From positions 1 to 35,778 of the forward strand of contig JADNYV010000349.1 of assembly GCA_015501055.1 (NCBI GenBank): a stretch of 35,778 nt of DNA, in the 5' to 3' direction. The notes under the pieces are model-generated. The model was not told the DNA's origin. It was given only the letters and a program-made list of their open reading frames with translations, and ran no database searches. Position numbers and translations under genes: made by a program. The stretch comes from Mucidula mucida (Eukaryota > Basidiomycota > Agaricomycetes > Agaricales > Physalacriaceae). Shown here in pieces: positions 1 to 9,459 of the stretch (position 1 is its first letter; every line of letters begins with the position of its first letter).

Positions 1-3
1 TTC

Positions 4-534
4 TGTTAGCGACTGACTAAGCCACGAGACTCAACCAGGTACCACAGCAAGAACTTTAAGGAAGAAAGCGTTCGCGTTCGTAAGACTAGGCTAGGCCAGG
101 TGTATAAACGAGATCGGAACTAAAGTACAATGATACTACACTACTGCTTATATACTAGTAAGTCTGTGTTTGAGACTCCTTGTCCATACGCGTTTCCACT
201 AGGGATGCTCCACGCCCTTGACCCAGTGTGGTATGCTACTAGTCCGTGAAACCATTAAATACGAGTGGTAACTGCATGTAAGTAATAATACTGAAACGTC
301 CATGTGTGCTACGAGTGTCGGCAGTGTGTATACAATAGGGAGTCCATGAGGTATCAGCATGTATGATGTCATCCATGTGTTGGACGTGTGTCCGACATGA
401 GTACGGCTTCGGTAATGAAAAGGAGTATGATCGGTGACGAAACAGATGATGAAACGGTCCGTTGGTTGATAAGACAAGGCCCCCGATAAGATATGATAAG
501 ATGTGAAAGTGTGAAAATATGACGATTCATAACA
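4..534 (-). repeat. Ty3/gypsy LTR, probably the 5' LTR of an element beyond the left edge
   Basis: This 531-bp copy begins TGTTAGCGAC and ends TTCATAACA. It is nearly identical, in the same orientation, to the two LTRs of the complete gypsy element at 27115-33604. It joins copia reverse-transcriptase coding sequence directly at 534/535. If it were a solo LTR, the 5 bases to its right (CATCT) should be repeated on its left, but the three visible left bases are TTC. TTC is exactly what lies inside the complete element next to its 5' LTR (33083-33085). I infer that the rest of this gypsy copy lies off the left end of the window. The copy keeps the TATA-like and self-primer motifs described for the full element. 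Confidence 0.85.
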
Positions 535-3496
535 CATCTGGATTGTGTTTGAGTTTAAAGACCCAGCGACCGCCAATAGCCTTGCGATCAGAAGGCCGTT
601 CAACAAGCTCAAAGACTTCATTCTCAATGAGAGCCTTGATCTCGTCAACTGCGGCTTTGTGCCACTGAGCAGCCTCTTCAGGTGGTCGGCTGCATGCTTC
701 ACGGTAGGATCGGGGTTCACCATTATATGATGAGGCTTTGTTGGCAGCGTGAACGACACCGTTGTAGGCGAATTCGAGGATTTCAGAAACAGAGAGATAG
801 TCGCCTTCAAGAGGTAGCTCCTTAACATCTGTCCGAGCACTAAGAACTGCTTCAACAAGATTTCCTGCACCAAAGTTCCAAGGCTGTCGACGCTCACGCA
901 TACCACGGCCGAAGTTAGGACCGAGATCAGCTAGGCCATCAGCACGAACGGGAATCTCTTTTGGTGCTAATGGATGAGGTGGTGTTGGGGGTAAATCGGT
1001 GAGATCAGAGAGATCGGACAGAGAAGATAATGGACGATTAATTGGTGAGCCAGGTGGAGTTCGAACTTCAGGAAATATTGGAGATGGAGGATCCTCTGGC
1101 GCGTCGGAGAGTAAATCTCCCCCTCGACGCAGTAGAGGATCTCCCCCTAAATCGGGTGCTTTTGCGATACGCATGGTTAGAGATGGAGAGGTGGGGAATA
1201 GGTCGCTGAACGGACTGATGAGGGTTTTGTGATTTCCGGGAAAGACACGTTCTTCGAAGACGACATTGCTGGAATTGAAGAATTTCTGAGTAACTGTGTC
1301 ATAGAAGCGCCAAGTCTTTGACTCGTTCGGGTACCCAATGAAGATGCACTTCTGAGTATGATCGGCAAGTACGCGTTTGCGGCGATTCTTCTTTCGAATA
1401 AGAATATAGGCCAAACACCCAAAGACGCGGAGATTCGAGATGTTAGGAGGTTTGTGATTCCATCCTGTATATGGAGTGGTGTCAGGAAATGGTTCTGTCG
1501 GTGAGCGATTCCAAACATAGACAAATGCCTCAACAGCTGGCTTCCAGAATGATGAAGGAAGATGAGATTGAACGAGCATAGCAGTAGCACCTTCAGCAAT
1601 TGTGCGATTAACGCGCTCTGCGATTCCATTTTGATGCGGCTCATCGGTTTCTGTATGTTCGCGTTGGATCCCCTCGTCCTTGCAAAAGTTGCGAAAGCCT
1701 CCATCCATGAACTCGCCACCTGTGTCGCAGCGGAAGATCTTGATCTTGAGACCATGGAATTTCTCGACATAAGCCTTGAAGCGACCAAAGGACTTGAACG
1801 TCTGACTTTTGGCTTGCAGGAAGTCCACCGTAAGATATCGAAGCTTGTCGCATATATAGGTGACCCAATAATGTGCACCACCGTCCGCTGAGGTTACGAG
1901 TGGTCCCTTTAAGTCACTGTGAATGCGAGCAATGGTTTGGGAATGAGGAGTTGATGGTCCGCGGGGAATGTTATGACGATGCTGTTTCCCGAAAATACAT
2001 GGCTCGCAGATTGGATCGACGGGAGAGGTCATGTCCAACCCTTTAGGCAGACCAGTAATAAGGTTCTTCGAGACTGCTCGCTGAAGCATACGATAGTTGA
2101 GATGGCCAAAACGCTCATGAATGAGTTGAAGATCAGCGACACGAGTGGTCGCAGCGCTAGTATTGGCGAAAACCTTGGCGGAGTTGAGAGTTGTACCGAG
2201 AAGGTAGCCGACATTGTTGTCGTTGACAGTGGCTAGGAAACGGAGTGTTCCACCCTGAAGGAAGTTGACGGATGAGCCAATGATCTCGACGGTGTATCCT
2301 TTCTGACGTGTGAGGCGGAATGGAGATAGTAGATTGTTGCGTAGTGCGGGTACATGAAGGACGTCTTGGAACTCTACTTGAACCATTTTCCTCCCCTCTA
2401 AATCTCGTGGCGAAAATATAACTGTGCCAATCCCCTCTGAATAAATGATTTTGTTGTCTGCGAGACGGATTGGAACGACATGCGGTGAATAAATGTAGAA
2501 CCACCGGCGATGAGGTGTCATGTGAGAACTCGCGCCTGTATCGGTGTTCCAGTTAGAGGATGTCGGAGAGTGAGGATCAACACTTGCCGCACTAGCGGTT
2601 TCCTCCGTAGCATTGGCACGGTCCAACTTCTCGTTCCCATTCAATTTCTTCGGCCATTTCTTATTCCCTCCTGACTGCACGTCCTCGACGGCCCTCAGCT
2701 TCGCTTTTGCCTTCTTGAAGCAGTTCTCCTCGAGATGCCCCGAGCGCGAACACCAACCGCAGATAAGTGTGGCTGAGGGCAATGGGACAGACGAGGCAGC
2801 GGCAGGAGCGGCAGCTTGAGTGGCGGCGTGAGCAGCGGCATATGCAGCAGCGGCAGCAGCAGCACGAAGCGCCTTCTCAACGCGAGATTTGCGCTGAGTC
2901 TCCTCGGTGTGGAAAGCGGCGACGAGTTTGTCGAGGGCAAGGGAATCGAGGAGAAGGAGGGTTGAGGCAAAGTAGTCATACTCTTCGGGAAGAGCGCGGA
3001 GGAGTGCCATGGATTGGAGCTCATTGTCGAGGTCGACGAGAGTGAAGGAAGTGGTGCGGAGGTCGTGGATGACCTTCATACAGCTCGCGACGCGTCCAAC
3101 GAGGGTTGTGAGCGTCTCGTCCTCTTCCTTGCGAATATTGAAGAGTTCTTCATAGGCATTGAACCGGTTTCCAGGCCGCTTCTGCTGATGGATGCCTTTC
3201 AGCGTTGTCCACATAGCGGCGGGGTCGTCCTGCAACTTCTCGACGTGAGTCTGCTGCGCGGCGGAGAGGTAGAGCCAAATCCAACCGGCGGCAGCGGCAA
3301 GGTCCTTGGTGTAGTCCTTCTTCTCCTTCCTTTCGGCAGCTGTAAGGATGCTGGGGTTGATGAACGTGGGTGCTGTTTCAGTGCCATCGAAGAAGCCCCA
3401 GTAGCCTTTGATGCCCATGAGGGCTTTGAACGCCGGTGAGAACGATCCCCAGTTGGTCTGGTCCAGAACGTCGAATGACCGTTTGAGGTCGGCCAT
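527..3496 (-). CDS. Copia Gag-protease-integrase polyprotein, truncated in reverse transcriptase
   Basis: The 989-codon frame begins at ATG 3496 and has no internal stop. Residues 1-200 resemble the UBN2-type copia Gag. An alanine-rich stretch (about 211-235) follows, then a CCHC zinc knuckle (C246, C249, H254, C259). The aspartic protease motif is DTGA at 319-322. The integrase zinc-binding region has H460, H465, C497 and C500. The integrase core shows the three acidic catalytic positions D528 (HSDLKGP), D591 (CDTGGEF) and E627 (GIAERVN). The first part of reverse transcriptase starts near 935 and stops after KLKHNPD at codon 987. The last two residues and the TGA stop come from the inserted gypsy LTR. 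A full copia polyprotein is usually about 1,300-1,500 residues. The open frame up to the break suggests a fairly recent copy. Confidence 0.92.
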   Translation of the reverse strand: MADLKRSFDVLDQTNWGSFSPAFKALMGIKGYWGFFDGTETAPTFINPSILTAAERKEKKDYTKDLAAAAGWIWLYLSAAQQTHVEKLQDDPAAMWTTLKGIHQQKRPGNRFNAYEELFNIRKEEDETLTTLVGRVASCMKVIHDLRTTSFTLVDLDNELQSMALLRALPEEYDYFASTLLLLDSLALDKLVAAFHTEETQRKSRVEKALRAAAAAAAYAAAHAATQAAAPAAASSVPLPSATLICGWCSRSGHLEENCFKKAKAKLRAVEDVQSGGNKKWPKKLNGNEKLDRANATEETASAASVDPHSPTSSNWNTDTGASSHMTPHRRWFYIYSPHVVPIRLADNKIIYSEGIGTVIFSPRDLEGRKMVQVEFQDVLHVPALRNNLLSPFRLTRQKGYTVEIIGSSVNFLQGGTLRFLATVNDNNVGYLLGTTLNSAKVFANTSAATTRVADLQLIHERFGHLNYRMLQRAVSKNLITGLPKGLDMTSPVDPICEPCIFGKQHRHNIPRGPSTPHSQTIARIHSDLKGPLVTSADGGAHYWVTYICDKLRYLTVDFLQAKSQTFKSFGRFKAYVEKFHGLKIKIFRCDTGGEFMDGGFRNFCKDEGIQREHTETDEPHQNGIAERVNRTIAEGATAMLVQSHLPSSFWKPAVEAFVYVWNRSPTEPFPDTTPYTGWNHKPPNISNLRVFGCLAYILIRKKNRRKRVLADHTQKCIFIGYPNESKTWRFYDTVTQKFFNSSNVVFEERVFPGNHKTLISPFSDLFPTSPSLTMRIAKAPDLGGDPLLRRGGDLLSDAPEDPPSPIFPEVRTPPGSPINRPLSSLSDLSDLTDLPPTPPHPLAPKEIPVRADGLADLGPNFGRGMRERRQPWNFGAGNLVEAVLSARTDVKELPLEGDYLSVSEILEFAYNGVVHAANKASSYNGEPRSYREACSRPPEEAAQWHKAAVDEIKALIENEVFELVERPSDRKAIGGRWVFKLKHNPDVL

Positions 3497-3601
3497 GGTG
3501 TGGAAGGAATACTGGTGTGAAGACCGTGGGGGTGAACGGAACGTCGTCGATGTTGGTCTTCGGCAGAGACGCGGTAAAAATTCCAGTCGCTTTTTAGAAG
3601 C

Positions 3602-3615
3602 CGGGGCCCATAACC
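3602..3615 (-). other. Copia primer-binding site (half-tRNA initiator Met type)
   Basis: On the minus strand the 14 bases next to the 5' LTR read GGTTATGGGCCCCG. Drosophila copia is known to prime from an internal, anticodon-loop fragment of initiator tRNA-Met through GGTTATGGGCCCAG, which differs in one base. The site touches the LTR end with no gap. Confidence 0.7.
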
Positions 3616-3823
3616 TGTCAAGGAGCAGGGAGCTTAGAGCGAACCTGGAGTCGACGGTGACGGTAAGACGTTTGAATTAGTAGCAGGTAAGGTAGCTACG
3701 TACCTGGAGTCGACGGTGACGGTAAGACGTTAAGTCTAGTCACCGTCGCCTCCGGCTATATGTAAACTATGATGATGTAATTATGGGTCCGAATGTAGAC
3801 GTGTACTAGCTGTACTGTAACAT
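3616..3823 (-). repeat. Copia 5' LTR
   Basis: On the minus strand the segment starts TGTTACAG and ends CTTGACA, the usual TG..CA ends. It directly abuts the primer-binding site. It contains a 30-bp direct repeat at 3643-3672 and 3702-3731 (period 59), built around TGGAGTCGACGGTGACGG. The second LTR is not in the window, so the outer boundary at 3823 rests on the TG..CA rule alone. Confidence 0.65.
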
Positions 3824-4274
3824 TGGACGACCGGGATCGATTGGACAAAATGGTGAAGGCCGGTTTGCTCGATAACGAGGACATTATCTTATGTTAGCAA
3901 TATATTTTTTATTCGCCAGTGGCCGTTGTTAGACCATGTATCACAGAAGATTCTTACTCGCACCCGGACTTGATATGCTACTACTATGCAGCAGATACTC
4001 GACAATCAACAAGGACAATTGTGCGACACGACTCCTGACAATAATAAGGAATTGACGTTATTTTGGCGGTGGAAGTCGGTAATACTTGCATATTGAGGGG
4101 AAAGAGATTCAATACACTTTGAACATACGATATAGATAGGTGCTCATCAGGCCAATGAAAGACTATTACACGTGTCGAGCCCGCGAGACAATTCGCATTT
4201 CTAGGGCCTGCGCTTGCCACAACTCAACCCCGCAATTTGTCATACTTTGTACAAGAAAGTCCCAGCGCCCATCG
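3824..4274. other. Intergenic, nothing recognised
   Basis: This AT-leaning spacer lies between the copia LTR and the 3' end of an F-box pseudogene. I see no conserved frame, RNA gene or repeat. Confidence 0.5.
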
Positions 4275-5591
4275 TCACCAGCATCCTTCAAACATAGAGT
4301 CTCCTTCGAAATACCAGTTCGCCACCATGCGGTTCTGTTCATGCCTGCGTTGAAGCATCTTGGCGACCTGCCCTGATTTATGAAAGGTAAAGTCCGATCC
4401 CAAAGCACATTCCAAGGCCACGCTGATGTCGAGGATGTGAAGCTTTGGGACTAGACAAAATACTCGCTGACCTGTCATCTCTCCTAGAGCCGACATCAAC
4501 GACGTCAAAGATTTGTCAACGTTGGCGATGAAGACCGTTTCAAAGTCGGATGCGATATCTTGAAACCTAATCTCCAGGTTTTCGAGGAGTGGCGCCAACT
4601 CCAAGACATCTCTCAACTCGCCCACGGACAGATCGCAGTTGACAAGTCGGAGGTCGACCAGTGGACATTGGGAATATTTGAGCAAGTCAACGATAGGAGG
4701 AAGGATAGGTGTTAGCTCGGACCCGCCAATGTCAAGATAGCGGAGGTTTGGAAGATGAACGAGGTTTAAATCGGAGGGTGTGCTCAAAAGAGTGAGCTCC
4801 TTGAGAGATTGTGATTCGACGCGGCCAGACGAAGATGCAAACGCCCTGTACTCCAACGTCAGCTGCTCGAGGCGGGGACATTCGCGTAACACGCTGACCA
4901 GCGAGGAGCTGTATGTCGAGCCCGTCACGCTGAAATGAGTGAGGCGATCGTGCAGAGCCTGGCAGTTCATCCGAACCCAGTTCACGTACAGCCTTTCGAG
5001 TAACGGCGCTTTGGCAAAGACAACGATCTCGTCATGGGTCCGTGCATCTGGCGTAGAGTCGATGTACAGCTCCCGAAGTTGCGAAAAACTGCTCTGAACA
5101 CTGCTGAGTGCTTGCGTACAAGCTGCATCAAGGCCTACGAAGCGAACAGTACCCTACTGCTCACTTCGTGCGATAAGCAGCTCCAGCAAGGGTAAAGCCA
5201 GATTGAAGACGCCGTGCGCGGAATTGCTCATGTCGAATGTTATGAACAGGTCTATCTCCTGCGCATAGGACAACGCTAGGCGCAGCAACGCGGCGGGGTC
5301 GCGAAGTTTGTTTGCCGCGGATACGACTATCCAGAGCTCTCTCCACAGCCTGGGACTAGAGGTGGACACGGCGCGCCAAGTGCGGCACACCTGTCTCAGC
5401 ACCCATTGAGGTTGGGTTTCCACCGAGAAGTAATTGTCCGGACAATGGATTTGAAAGAAGATGGTCTCCAAGACCTCGACTGGCAGTCGTTGCATGGCTG
5501 ATTGTGCACGGTCCTTGAGGGGATCGCTGGCAAATTGAATGGACCTGCATGCAGCATGGTATTGGCGCGCTTCGGACACGACAAGATGCAT
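4275..5591 (-). pseudogene. F-box / leucine-rich-like protein, one in-frame stop
   Basis: One reading frame runs from ATG 5591 to a stop at 4275 (439 codons) and is broken only by TAG at 5154-5156. The F-box-like domain lies about residues 35-90 (RLPVEVLETIFFQI, then QVCRTWRAVS and RLWREL). It is followed by leucine-rich-like beta/alpha units (LRELYID, LEQLTLEYR, LRYLDIGG). F-box proteins recruit substrates to SCF ubiquitin ligases; in mushroom-forming fungi this family is highly expanded. The stop falls where the two relatives in this window have tryptophan (HQW and DRW), so TGG to TAG is the simplest explanation. The total length matches the intact relative at 17158-18459. A sequencing error is the alternative. 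Confidence 0.8.
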
Positions 5592-7567
5592 TTTGAGTTC
5601 GTCAATTCAAAGCATGCTATCAAGGAGAACCTGTAAAAAGCATTTCAATCAATGGTGAGAAGGTCATAGTACAAGAAAGCTCACAAGTTCGGCGATGGTT
5701 GTGGGTAGAGAAGCAAGACGCTAGTAGTAGCTGTCACGGAGAGTTAGTTCGCTTTGAGAACGGACACAAATCGGACGTAAGAGCGTTGCAAAAGCAAGGC
5801 GGTTACTTTCATTACCCCGGAAATCCGGAAGGAAATGCGGGTAGGCTCACCCATTGTATAGAGCGCAGGCTGAGCCAGGAAGGGTTTCCGTTTCACTCGC
5901 TTGTCAATCCGAAAAGGAAATCAAGCCAATGTGCACTGCCTGGAAAATCGCACGCCGGGACCGATCATTCGCTAACCGCCCAGCTGGTGGCGTTGGTTCC
6001 CCCCGGCGTAGCAGATGGTCTTCTGATGGGTGATCGTCTGTGGTTCCCCCCATCAACTTGCCCTAAGACTGAGCAAAACTTCGGGCCCATTGAGCAGACC
6101 TTTCGGTACCGTCACAGTACAGGGTATCCTGTGGTGACTTGATATGCTCACCGCCTTTCTGTAAGGCGCAGCAACCTTGGCGAAATGAACAACCTTCAAA
6201 GGTCTTGGAGTTTTTTTCCGGATCCTTTTCAACCCTATAGTACTTGAAGTCAAGGTCATTTCTACGACACGGCCGCCCCCGCCTGCAATGATATCGCCGG
6301 ATTCCAATGTAAACGCCCCTTACATAGGCAAGGTGTCCCCAATGTATTTTAATTGTGATCGAGGCCTCAATATCATCGTCCTAGTTTGAAGGGACCGCTA
6401 TCGACACTTCTCCAACTCGACCGGTAGTTGACGTCCTGGGTCAGTCATCTGTCTCAAATATCCATGATTCTGTATCATACCGACGAGAAGCGATAAAGTT
6501 TAGGATAAAAAGTTGATGAAAAGCGATCCTCTATTACGCCACGTAACATATAGATACCGGACTTCCAAGGGATGACTCGACAGTCTCTACGACGCAATGC
6601 CGCAGGGATGAGCTACTTCCAGGATCCGAGCGATCACTACCTTGTTTGAGTTGCTGTGAGCTGTGTCGATTCCTTGTTCTTCTTTGTGCTCTAAACTGGT
6701 CAGTACTACATGCTTGCTCAAAGGTTATTCAACTGACTCTTGGACCGTTCGACAGAATGCATGAAGCTACCCTCGCGCCATAGACACCGTCTTGTCGTCA
6801 GATACCGAGCCGAAAGATGGTCATCGGTAGTATCACTGCGAAGGCTTAGATCAATCGTGAATCATTTTGGCTTGGAAAATACTTGAACGGACCTCGGTTC
6901 GATGCGACAAGACGGAACTGTTCACTCTGAGGCGAGTAGTTCGATGATTGTAGCATCTGCAATTTGGATGGATTAAAATGTTACACCTGCGTGACGAGCA
7001 TTGGCAGAATACTAATAATCATACCTGTGAGTTTGTAGTCGAAGCGGAACAGTAAACAATGAGTCGAGAGGAAGTGCAGAGGCTCTCAAGGTTCCTTGTC
7101 CCTCAGGTGTGTCGATATGCCAAGGGAAATGTTATCAGCAACTTGGACAACCTCTTTGAGACCCAAAAGACCGCTTGAATGAGAACAAGAGCGATATCGC
7201 GAGTAACGTTTAGTCCCGGTTTCGGGGCATCCTGCAACTGTACATGCTTTTGGGCCGTACGTATCGCAGTCGAGTTGGTGCTAAGCTAGTCGAGGCTTTA
7301 GAGAACGGCGGCCGGGGCATCTTGTATGTAACATTCGCAGGCATGTACACGTCGAAAAGGCTGTAAACTCGATGTCAAATGGCGGGCGAATTTCGGCGCA
7401 GCTTCACATGTTCTCCTCGCAGAGCTCATGCTAGTGGTAAACATGGTAGTCCGCGCCCCGAGCGGCGTTGAGCCGCATCGTTGTCAAGGAGTGCTTGCTG
7501 GGCCTCACCATGGTGGTTGAACCAAGGGTTGAACGTTGATTGAACGTTGAACTTCAAGCGCGTCGGT
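5592..7567. other. About 2 kb without a supported gene
   Basis: Several short frames exist on both strands, but none has recognisable motifs, sensible introns or a consistent frame. A short direct repeat (TTGAACGTTGA) occurs near 7520-7552. I cannot exclude a degraded gene or a non-coding RNA. Confidence 0.45.
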
Positions 7568-7620
7568 CACGTGGGCTACGCGATGCCTCGGTGGTCGGGC
7601 CGGGGACTGCTGCCTATTAA
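7568..7620 (+). promoter_or_regulatory. Candidate core promoter with E-box and TATA-like motif
   Basis: A palindromic CACGTG (7568-7573), the binding core of many fungal bHLH factors, lies about 45 bp before TATTAA (7615-7620). The next gene on this strand starts at 7966, so a transcript would have a leader of about 320 nt. The leader holds two short ATG frames (7750-7803 and 7820-7948). The second ends 17 nt before the main ATG. This is inferred from motifs only. Confidence 0.35.
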
Positions 7621-7965
7621 GAACGGCCATGCTCTATTTTTCCAACAGTCACTTTTGCGGCCCATCTGTGCTTTTCGGACCTGGTACCAGATTCCCAGAT
7701 CTCTTTCTTTTTGCATAACTGCTTGAGAAGGCTCGACGACAACGAACCAATGTCATTGAACTTGGCATTCAAAGCTGCGGCCTGGATTATGAAGGGCCTT
7801 TGACGCGTTCCATAGTCCTATGTGCGTGTTTCTACTTTTCTTTTGTTTGATACTCAAAGTCGGTTTACAGCCTTTGTGTCAATTCGTTCGAAAGGATCTT
7901 TGCTTAACAAGCGTACTTATACAAACACTAAGGAAGTTGTGGTATTAACATCCCTCTCCTTCAGA

Positions 7966-8618
7966 ATGGGCATCGAGCACAAACCTAATCCTACGCAACA
8001 TCTCCCCACACCTCGTGCCACCGCGACGCCGCTCACAGGTCCATCTTCCCAAGCTCCGCGTGCCCGGGCCGCCTCCCAATCAGACGTTCCTGCCAAACTC
8101 CCCGAAGATTTCATCGCAATTCGTTCCACCCAAGAAGGCAGCGACGAGGGGCCGCGCTTGACTGTGATGCCCCGAAGCGCTCTTCTCCAGCGCACATATT
8201 CGGTATGTATTACGTGTTATCCCTTGTGCACCCCATTCACACGATGAGCTTCTAGACCGCGCTCGAGTATCTGGCGCCTCAAATCCATAATGCGACGTTC
8301 ACGACGCGCGATATGCCAGGCTTTGAAGGAACGCCTGTTAACATCGCCCCAGAACATTGGGTTGAGCTGTTGCCACTCACCAAGGTGATGGACGCGAAAC
8401 TTCCCCCGCAACGTGCGGTGAGGCGGGCTGTGAAATCGGCAGAGCTACCTCCCAAGAAGAAGAGATGCTGGTGGCCGAAAGCGAAGGCTTGGGGCACCGG
8501 CGCAACTACTTTCTGGGTTTTGATTGTTCTCATGATTGCGGTCAGTCCTATCGCTCTTGTTCACACACACATCTGCTGATTTACTATATAGATCTATGTC
8601 TATATGTATCACTTGTAA
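7966..8618 (+). CDS. Small tail-anchored membrane protein of unknown function
   Basis: The three-exon model 7966-8202, 8256-8540, 8592-8618 gives 182 residues. Both introns (53 and 51 nt) have GT..AG ends: GTATGT..TTCTAG and GTCAGT..TATATAG, the second with a CTGAT branch-like motif. Residues 1-60 are rich in proline, alanine and threonine and are probably disordered. A middle part (about 80-130) contains the motif HWVELLPLTKVMD. A lysine/arginine-tryptophan patch (KKKRCWWPK) precedes one C-terminal hydrophobic segment (about 162-180, TTFWVLIVLMIA then IYVYMYHL). One membrane segment at the extreme C terminus, no signal peptide and a basic flank together suggest a tail-anchored protein facing the cytosol. 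I do not recognise the family. The last exon codes only eight residues and completes the membrane segment, which supports the second intron. Confidence 0.7.
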
Positions 8619-8858
8619 ATATTCGAGTAACAATGTGCACCTTTTCCAATCCGCACAGGAGGAACCTGATCGACCAGCGCGATTCACCTGTAGGGACAGC
8701 TTTCAATGACCGAAACTTCTGCAAAACCTCAAAGTCTTCTCTGTGTGCTAATTTTCTATGAGCAGTACTACACTAACAAAGATGCGCCACACAGCAACGA
8801 ACCGCCCGATTTCTATAAAAAAAAACCCAAATCGCATGCGTTAGCTGCACGTCATCGC

Positions 8859-8880
8859 TGGTCATGACGCGGTCATGACG
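8859..8880 (+). promoter_or_regulatory. Tandem 11-bp promoter repeat before the CsbD-like gene
   Basis: GGTCATGACGC occurs twice head to tail (8859-8869, 8870-8880), 39 bp before the TATA box. Each copy contains a TCATGA palindrome and a TGACG half-site of the ATF/CREB kind. The direct repeat is visible; a role in binding is inferred from its position. Confidence 0.4.
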
Positions 8881-8918
8881 CATAGTATCAGGTGTGCCTC
8901 CTATTCAACTCACTGTTC

Positions 8919-8925
8919 TATATAA
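8919..8925 (+). promoter_or_regulatory. TATA box of the CsbD-like gene
   Basis: TATATAA lies 61 bp upstream of the ATG at 8986, the usual fungal distance for a start site near 8950. The sequence between them is rich in C and A with CTTTCTCACTCCCACC, typical of a short fungal 5' leader. Confidence 0.6.
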
Positions 8926-8985
8926 GGCGGAACAACCCGTCTAGGTATATCAACTTTCTCACTCCCACCAAACTCAGACAACATC

Positions 8986-9459
8986 ATGACTTCTTCCGGA
9001 GAACCCAAGTACGTCTTGGAGCAAGGTTTCGATTCACCCTCTGACTTTCGATGGGTTCTCCAGCAAGACCACTGGCCAGTACCACTCCATTAAGGGTACA
9101 GTTGTTGAGGCTGTACGTTGTCCCGTGTCTCTATAGGTGTTTTATCTGATCGAACGATCCTGTTTCTAGATCGGCAATGCTACTGGCGCCACAACTTGGC
9201 AATCTTCCGGAAAGGAAGAACATGCCGCTGGCGAGGCCGAGTATAATGCTGCTCGCGCGGAGGGATATGTCGAGGGCACTATGGACCGCGTTGAGGGCAA
9301 GAAGGATGCTATTGTTGGCGCCGTTACTGGCGACAAGTCACAGCAAGCACAAGGTTTGTCGTTTCTTCGTCGGCAATACACGTCGGCTGATCACTTCGCG
9401 AAGGAAATGTACAACATGAGAAGGGTCAGGCGCAGCAGGAGGTCAACAAGAATGCATAA
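8986..9459 (+). CDS. CsbD-like protein (cruciform / mismatch DNA-recognition protein family)
   Basis: The four-exon model 8986-9008, 9064-9112, 9170-9353, 9404-9459 gives 103 residues. Introns are 55, 57 and 50 nt, all GT..AG. The protein has the repeated glycine/lysine-rich units of the fungal CsbD-like family: [18 protein letters not shown], then [36 protein letters not shown] and [11 protein letters not shown], ending [12 protein letters not shown]. Fungal members are small, hydrophilic and about 95-110 residues long, and include Ustilago Hmp1, described as recognising mismatched and cruciform DNA. Bacterial CsbD is a general stress protein. The last intron must be removed to reach the family's GN.Q..KG..Q C-terminal repeat; otherwise the frame is lost. 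The short promoter with a TATA box and tandem TGACG motifs fits a strongly inducible gene. The cellular role is not shown by the sequence. Confidence 0.88.

Larger units (their letters stand above)
535..3823 (-). mobile_element. Ty1/copia LTR retrotransposon, 3' part removed by a gypsy insertion
   Basis: Read on the minus strand, the element has a 5' LTR (3616-3823), a primer-binding site directly beside it (3602-3615), an untranslated leader and a Gag-Pol frame starting at 3496. The order protease, integrase, reverse transcriptase is diagnostic for copia. The rest of reverse transcriptase, RNase H and the 3' LTR are absent because a gypsy LTR begins at 534. They may lie to the left of the window beyond that gypsy element. 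Confidence 0.9.

Noticed and set aside
5699..6142. 147-codon plus-strand frame in the spacer after the first F-box pseudogene
   Set aside because: It does not start at an ATG and has no motif; the sequence looks non-coding.
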